Assembly (NCBI GenBank): GCA_030248215.1
Contig: JASANG010001601.1
Location: 62,001 to 126,000 of the forward strand
Origin: Enoplolaimus lenunculus
Lineage: Eukaryota; Nematoda; Enoplea; Enoplida; Thoracostomopsidae
Reading direction: 5' to 3'
Length of the DNA: 64,000 bases
A model generated the notes under the pieces. It was given only the letters and a program-made list of their open reading frames with translations. It had not been told where the DNA came from and did not search any database. Numbering within the stretch: position 1 is the first letter of the stretch; each line of letters opens with the position of its first letter. A program made the position numbers and the translations under genes. Below are positions 58,283-64,000 of the stretch, one piece after another.

Positions 58283-58495
58283 ATGATTAAGATGGAGACG
58301 AATTCCAAAATATTCATATCTGAAATACAAGCAAACCTAATACAGCAAGAGTCGGTGATACCTAGCACAGAGTATGCAGTACGCACCTTGCATGCAAAAG
58401 GATATGTCGTTTCAAATGGACAAAACATATGGGATTTACAACACAAGAAAAATAATAGTGCACTACAAAGTTTATTCCCACAAATGAATTATTAA
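58283..58495 (+). CDS. unassigned short ORF (70 codons)
   Basis: ATG opens MIKMETNSKIFISEIQANLI, continues with STEYAVRTLHAKGYVVSNGQ and ends FPQMNY at TAA. Composition is that of a soluble charged protein, and it does not come from a known repeat here. It begins 22 bp after a MITE end and has no upstream exon evidence. No family was recognised. Confidence 0.3.
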   Translation: MIKMETNSKIFISEIQANLIQQESVIPSTEYAVRTLHAKGYVVSNGQNIWDLQHKKNNSALQSLFPQMNY

Positions 58496-58995
58496 GGCAT
58501 ATGAGCACAGCGTAAATTGCAGGGCTTTAGGCTTCGGCTTTGCGGTAAACTAAATATGCGATTAGCAAAAACTTACTTAGCACTTGAACAACATGGGATG
58601 TTTTATATTCCTATTAAAAGTACAGTAATTAAACCAGCGCATTGCATTTAAACTAGGAAAAACATTAACAAACAAGGCGTCCGAAATCATGTTAACTATT
58701 AATGCTTCTGAAACATTATTGCGAATATTGAGATGCGCGAACCATATATAGCAACAACACTATTGTGTTCATATGATTATAGTATAAAATTATTATAAAA
58801 TTATTTTTCAAAAAAGTTCAGTTGTTTCTAAAAATATTTGTTTTGAAAAATGGGCGGCGGTTTTGACTTTGATGTCAATCTCGGTTCTTTTAACTGACCG
58901 GTTTGTTCGGTTTTAGTCTAAGGCTTTACGTTTACTAAAGATGTATTTTAGACAAGACTTATCTTGAAATTATTTTTAAAATTCAATTTTATTAA

Positions 58996-59258
58996 CCCTT
59001 TCTCACATGAATATTTTCTATTTTCCCTGAGACCTACTTTTATGCTAGGATTCGAACTCCAGTGACTGGAGTGGGAGGCGTATACCATCACCACTCAGCT
59101 ATAGGAGCTTGACGCTCGAGCACGAGGGGGCTCTCACGTCTTGTGGTGATTTAGTGCTATGTATACGTGTTGCAATTGTTAAACACGGAGCGATACACAT
59201 TATTTAACGTATATACACTGCGCTGAGTTGCCTATAGGCAACTCAATGTGAGAAGGGT
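58996..59258 (-). mobile_element. piggyBac-like MITE with tRNA-like core (first unit of a dimer)
   Basis: TTAA at 58992-58995 precedes CCCTTTCTCACATGAATATT. The palindrome TTGCCTATAGGCAACTCA lies near its right end. The minus strand carries TAGCTGAGTGGTGATGG and GAGTTCGAATCC. Confidence 0.9.
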
Positions 59259-59290
59259 TATAGATAGTAAACTGAAAATTTTTCGCCTAA

Positions 59291-59553
59291 CCCTTTCTCA
59301 CATGAATATTTTCTATTTTCCCTGAGACCTACTTATATCCTAGGATTCGATCTCCAGTGACTGGAGTGGGAGGCGTATACCATCACCACTCAGCTATAGG
59401 AGCTTGACGCTCGAGCCCGAGGGGGCTCTCACGTCTTGTGGTGATTTAGTACTATGTATACGTGCTGTAATTTTTAAACACGGAGCGATATACATTATGT
59501 AACGTATATACACAGCGCTGAGTTGCCTATAGGCAACTCAATGTGAGAAGGGG
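59291..59553 (-). mobile_element. piggyBac-like MITE with tRNA-like core (second unit of a dimer)
   Basis: It repeats the first unit with few changes and is followed by TTAA at 59554-59557, which is the TTAA present at the same place in the uninterrupted 166-bp units (TTTTTGTTAAACAAAAAAG). The spacer 59259-59290 is the complement of the spacer at 15259-15292. Confidence 0.9.
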
Positions 59554-60240
59554 TTAAACAAAAAAGAATTTTGAAAATCGGAAGCGGTTTAAGCTCCCTG
59601 TCAATCTCGGTTCTTTTAACTGACCACTTTGTTCGGTTTTAGGCGAAGGCTTTACGTTTACTAACGATGTATTTTAGAAAAGACTTATCTTCAAATTATT
59701 TTTAAAAAGTTTATTTTTGTTAAACAAAAAAGAATTTTGAAAATGGGAAACGGTTTAAGCTCCCTGTCAATCTCGGTTCTTTTAACTGACCGGTTTGTTC
59801 GGTTTTAGGCTAAGGCTTTACGTTTACTAAAGATGTATTTTAGACAAGACTTATCTTCAAATTATTTTTAAAAAGTTTATTTTTGTTAAACAAAAAAGAA
59901 TTTTGAAAATGGGAAACGGTTTAAGCTCCCTGTCAATCTCGGTTCTTTTAACTGACCGGTTTGTTCGGTTTTAGGCTAAGGCTTTACGTTTACTAAAGAT
60001 GTATTTTAGACAAGACTTATCTTCAAATTATTTTTAAAAAGTTTATTTTTGTTAAACAAAAAAGAATTTTGAAAATGGGAAACGGTTTAAGCTCCCTGTC
60101 AATCTCGGTTCTTTTAACTGACCACTTTGTTCGGTTTTAGGCGAAGGCTTTACGTTTACTAACGATGTATTTTAGAAAAGACTTATCTTCAAATTATTTT
60201 TAAAAAGTTTATTTTTGTTAAACAAAAAAGAATTTTGAAA

Positions 60241-62505
60241 ATGGGAAACGGTTTAAGCTCTCTGTCAATCTCGGTTCAAACCGACCGGTTTGTTTGCTTA
60301 TCGTTCGTTGAACCTGATAAACTGCGCGTTATAAATGGATCACAAAAAGTGGACCAGGTTATCCGGGAAGCCTTAGTTGCCAATCGGCCCCAAGGAATCG
60401 AAAACGAGTTTGAGTTCTGTGGAGCATGGACGTTCAAGCCTTATGGTAAGATTTTTAATTTATGCCAAAATGTGAATGATAACTGAAATATTGCAGTCAT
60501 GCGATGAAACGGAACAGCTTCAAATGTAACATTGGCCACATTTTGTGTGAAATGGTGAGTCAGATTTGATTGAATTTAATTGCTCTCTCTTACAGTAATT
60601 GCTGTATATTGAGTTCTGAATTTAAAGAACTGGTAGTATATATATTTTAGTGGCTGCAGTTCTGCATTAGTTGAGTTGAAGTTCTGCAATAGTTGAGCAG
60701 GAGTTCTGCATTTAGTTGAGTTTAAGTTCTGCATTAGTTGAGTTGAAGTTCTGCAATAGTTGAGCAGGAGTTCTGCATTTAGTTGAGTTTAAGTTCTGCA
60801 TTAGTTGAGTTGAAGTTCTGCAATAGTTGAGCAGGAGTTCTGCATTTAGTTGAGTTTAAGTTCTGCATTAGTTGAGTTGAAGTTCTGCAATACTTGAGCA
60901 GGAGTTCTGCATTTAGTTGAGTTTAAGTTCTGCATTAGTTGAGTTGAAGTTCTGCAATAGTTGAGCAGGAGTTCTGCATTTAGTTGAGTTGAAGTTCTGC
61001 ATTAGTTGAGTTGAAGTTCTGCAATAGTTGAGCAGGAGTTCTGCATTTAGTTGAGTTTAAGTTCTGCATTACTAGAGCTTGAGTTCTGGATTAGTTGAGT
61101 TGAACTTCTGCATTAGTTGAGTTGAAGTACACAAGTCACTGCATAATGTTCTTTAAATTCTCAACGTTTTTCGCTCATTGCTGAAAAACTCGAACCTTCC
61201 AAATGTCAATGGAAGCCACTGCTCATATAATTTCTAAGGCGCAACTTAAGTATAAAACTAAGCGTTCCCCTAAGCCTATGGTTAAACACTACTGGCTGAT
61301 ATTACAGGTGAGCCTATAAGCTAAACGCAGATCCTACGTTAAGCCTATAAATTTTGAGCCTCAGTCTATTTCCAATCCCGCTCAAATCATGTGTGCGGGT
61401 GGGACGTTTTAGTGTAAGGTCGTAAACAAATACCAAAATTTTTTGAACTTTCAACACTCGACTTGTTTTCTAGGACTGCCATTTTCATCATTGATAAGCA
61501 TCCAAACGCGAGCTCAAATGCGTCAAGTAATGTGTGACATATTTCGCGGAATGTCTTCGATTGGCTATAAATTTCTCAAATCAACCAATTTGACTCGAAA
61601 AGGATCTGTTTCGGCTTGCTTCTTTGAACAAATTCGAACAGAAGAAGCTGAAACGTGCACATTGGAAACTGTTGTTTGTATTGCGTGAGTTTGCCGTTTT
61701 GAACGAGCATTTACAGGCCACAGAAGGCAACAATGGGTAGGAATTAGACGAGGTATATACTTTCCCCTGAAATTTCTGGAGACAAGATAAAATACGGTGA
61801 GCAGGCATTAAAGTAAGTTTTTCGGTTTTAGATGTCGAAATAAACTGATTACATGTCGTTATATCTGTCTACAGCTATTTGGAAATTTATCAGTTTTTGA
61901 TTTTGAAGCATTAAATGGAAGTTGCATCGGTATTAAATTCCTGTCAAGTCAAGAAAATTCAAATAAAGCCTTCACATAAATACGCTTGACTGATTTTTGC
62001 AACTGAAACTTGTAGCTGCAAGGTTATTCAAAAATTCATCCGAAGAACTGGCCGGTATCGTGATGAATATACGCCAAGAATTGTTTCAAATGTATGAATA
62101 GCCTTGCAAGTAAAATTACTCATGATTATTGGATAAACTGATCTATTCATATCTTGTGCTTGACATTTATTGCAGTCGTCTGCGAATTACTCAAATAAAT
62201 TTATGTCAAGATTCAAAGTGAAAGTGATGTTTTCTTGCAAATAGTTACAGCTGCATGTATTTCGTGTTAGCTTTAGCAGCGAGTTCTCGCTGCAAAGCTT
62301 GCACATATGAACATGACTTTAGGCTTGAAACGGAAAATATTTATCATTTTGATGAGTACTCGCTGCTAAAGATAGCACATATGAACAGGACCTTAGGCTT
62401 GAACGTGGAAATTTTTATCATTTTCATGAGTTTATTTTTTGGCGGCGCCTTGATTGTATTTTTAATTTGTTTAGACTAAGAAGTTCGGACCAAATCGCCC
62501 TAATC

Positions 62506-62537
<32 letters not shown>

Positions 62538-63951
62538 CGCTGATTTTCGATTGGCAGAAACAGTTGCCAACTGCATCAACGCATCATATGCGCCTGGCTT
62601 GCAGAAAGAATCCAGCAACGAATTTAATGTCGAATGGAAGTTAGCAGGAAAACCATGGAATACTGACAGCACTGAACGTAGATGCGGACTATGGTTGATG
62701 TTGAGGTAAACTTGTTGCTTATCATGTCTTTGAGTTTATAAGCAAGAGTGAATGAGGCATGCTTCAACAAGAGTATGCAATTATAACGCGGTTTGCATGG
62801 TACAAAATGTACCACCGCATGTTGCGTTTTTAGCCGACTCCTTCCACTGATCGAGGGGCTGATTTAACAACTTTGCTTGCAAAATTTACATTCTAGAACT
62901 ATAAACGAAAGAACTCCTGATATCTATGCGTTCGTTCAGAATGTAAAACACATCCAATCGATCAACTTGCCCACCTCGACCCTAAATAACAACGGTCGCT
63001 GGGTGCATTCATTTCTACACATAATGTACACAGTTGCATACTCTTACGAACTGGCTCTTCTGAAATTCGTGAAAGAGCGCTTTGGCGAAGGTTTTAAAAT
63101 TGGTTGAGGTCAACTTGGGAAATTTAGCACAACCCTATTTATAAGACATCCGGCCAATGTTACATTAACGGCTGTAACAGTAGATTAAGCGTATTCGTAA
63201 GCCTAAGCAGAAGCCTAAGCGTTGCGCGTTGCAAAAAAGAGTTCCTAAGCCTATGACTGAGCCTAAGCCTAAAACCTAAGTAAAAAATGTAATCTAGAAT
63301 CTAAAGCTACTCTTTTATAGACCCACCAAAAACCAGGACGCCCCTTTAAGTAACACGGGCCAGACCATCACTTGCGTTGTTATAGCAACAGCTTCTATTA
63401 ACTTACAAGTTTTATGTCGAATGATCGCTACAGCTAAGTTTTCCAAATATCTGTTCGTTTCTTCTACAATCCCATCGTTAGATATACAATTATCAGCTCT
63501 TGCTAATATACTCTCTTTTGCTTCAAAAGTTTAATTTTTAATATCCGTTAAAGGTCAAATTCAGAAAAGTATACTTCAGTTAAGAAAGCAATGAATTTTG
63601 ACGTAAGGTCTCACGGAAAAATTGGCAAGACAAATGTGATTTTTAAATAAAACAAAACTGACAAACTTGAAGACCAAGATTGCTCGTTTAGTGGGTGTGA
63701 CTGTTGAGATATTTTCAATTCCAGGTTCAAAATAGGTTATACATCATAAAAACTGGTAATAGTTTTTACATTGATTTGCCAGAAAGAGGATATCGATGCG
63801 AATTTTAATTTTTAACTGCCTAAATTTTAGCATTATCAATAGTTTTGAAAGCAAACTTGGCTACAATATCATTGAACGAACCAATATGGACGGCGCTGAT
63901 GCGTATTATTTTGGCCAAAGAAAATGCGACGAAGTAAACGCTCTACTTTAA
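60241..63951 (+). CDS. internally duplicated protein starting MGN, predicted N-myristoylated; family not named
   Basis: Exons 60241-60445, 61474-61684, 62475-62705, 63831-63951 join in phase and give 255 residues. The start MGNGLSSLS fits an N-myristoylation signal. Two repeats of about 110-120 residues follow. Repeat 1 has FVCLSFVEPDKLRVIN, FEFCGAWTF and MSSIGYKFLKSTNLTRKG then ACFFEQ. Repeat 2 has VVCIALRSSDQIALIN, NVEWKLAGKPWN and ESKLGYNIIERTNMDG then AYYFGQ. An Asn run encoded by AAC repeats (62504-62537) sits at the join. An exon at 62897-63107 (ERTPDIYAFVQNVKHIQ to a TGA) also fits the phase and could be an alternative end, but only 63831-63951 completes repeat 2. I recall the domain layout from uncharacterised animal proteins but cannot name the family. 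Intron 1 holds a minisatellite. Confidence 0.82.
60655..61128. repeat. 67-bp higher-order minisatellite in intron 1
   Basis: Three related subunits of 22-23 bp (GTTCTGCATTAGTTGAGTTG, GTTCTGCAATAGTTGAGCAG, GTTCTGCATTTAGTTGAGTT) form a 67-bp unit repeated about six times, with irregular units at the 3' end. Confidence 0.92.
61255..61345. repeat. degenerate TTAGGC tract
   Basis: CCCCTAAGCCTATGGTTAAA and GTGAGCCTATAAGC are scattered units without arms, in intron 1 of the MGN gene. Confidence 0.4.
62277..62432. repeat. about 83-bp tandem duplication in intron 2
   Basis: CTCGCTGCAAAGCTTGCACA to TTTATCATTTTGATGAG is followed by a second version, CTCGCTGCTAAAGATAGCAC to TTTATCATTTTCATGAG. It produces a chance frame with a hydrophobic end just before the exon at 62475. 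Confidence 0.8.
63152..63361 (-). mobile_element. TTAGGC-type MITE, type B, reverse
   Basis: GGCCAATGTTACATTAACGG at the left and CCCCTTTAAGTAACACGGGC then C at the right. The interior has CCTAAGCAGAAGCCTAAGCG. It lies between the two candidate last exons of the MGN gene, within its last intron if 63831-63951 is used. Confidence 0.88.
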
Positions 63952-64000
63952 ATAATATTTGATTTTGTGGATAAAACGTTTTAAAAAGTTCACAGAGTTA

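Larger units (their letters stand above)
58800..60240 (+). repeat. 166-bp tandem array copying the start region of the downstream gene
   Basis: Five units precede the true exon. Equivalent start positions are 58850, 59577, 59743, 59909, 60075 and the real ATG 60241; the last five are spaced exactly 166 bp. Four of the five extra units keep ATG followed by a short frame (MGNGLSSLSISVLLTDRFVR then F and stop in two of them); in the unit at 59577 the ATG has become ATC. Two variants alternate (GACCGGTTTG with AAAGATG, GACCACTTTG with AACGATG). The first interval is enlarged by an inserted dimeric MITE (58996-59553). In a transcript starting upstream, these copies would be short upstream ORFs or decoy starts. 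Confidence 0.92.

Noticed and set aside
60655-61128. CRISPR-like array
   Set aside because: There are no unique spacers. All units are related subunits of a minisatellite in a eukaryotic intron.
62016-62090. Possible extra exon in MGN intron 2 (TTGTAG acceptor, GTATGA donor)
   Set aside because: It would separate VVCIA from LRSSDQIALIN, which are contiguous in the internal repeat when 61684 joins 62475.
62255-62479. 74-codon frame with a hydrophobic C-terminus
   Set aside because: Formed by an 83-bp tandem duplication in an intron and overlapping the acceptor of the true exon at 62475.

Overview
The window looks like a large-genome nematode. It carries degenerate arrays of the nematode telomere hexamer TTAGGC all over, an innexin of the UNC-7/UNC-9 class, and AT-rich sequence with long introns that begin GTAAGT/GTGAGT and end TTTTCAG. 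The species and clade cannot be fixed from the sequence. No rRNA, complete tRNA, CRISPR array, transposase, LTR or virus-like element was seen.

Gene layout, all confident genes on the + strand. (1) 380-9312: the last nine exons of an SLC23-type nucleobase/ascorbate transporter, whose N-terminal exons lie left of the window. (2) 9313-33124: about 24 kb with no convincing gene, filled with small DNA transposons; two doubtful exons (16138-16281 plus, 24711-24998 minus) are listed. (3) 33125-39183: an innexin (gap-junction subunit) with a Gly/Ser-rich N-terminal extension. (4) 39184-47801: a probable intronless small membrane protein (42393-42800), an unrecognised pair of terminal exons (43913-44159), weak ORFs, pseudo-tRNAs and repeats. 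(5) 47802-56239: a GNAT N-acetyltransferase gene with two possible first exons and signs of decay or sequence error. (6) 58283-63951: an unassigned short ORF, then a gene for an internally duplicated protein starting MGN. That gene is preceded by a 166-bp tandem array in which each unit copies its start region.

The main theme is a crowd of non-autonomous DNA transposons (MITEs). The commonest has GGCC-ended inverted repeats, 8-bp target duplications (two are perfect) and an interior built of degenerate TTAGGC telomere-like repeats; about 21 near-full copies and many fragments occur in 64 kb. A second family has CCCTTTCTCACAT ends and TTAA target duplications (piggyBac-like) and carries a tRNA-Gly-like sequence with A and B boxes. 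It also moves as a dimer with a conserved spacer. Four further families are present: CACCAGTTAG ends; CACTGCAAAA ends with TA duplications; CTGTAGTGACCC ends with TA duplications; and CAGGGTGCAACCGG ends. Several copies lie in introns close to splice sites and some are nested, which gives a relative order of activity.

The genes form no pathway. They are independent single genes: a solute transporter, a gap-junction channel, an acetyltransferase and unknowns.
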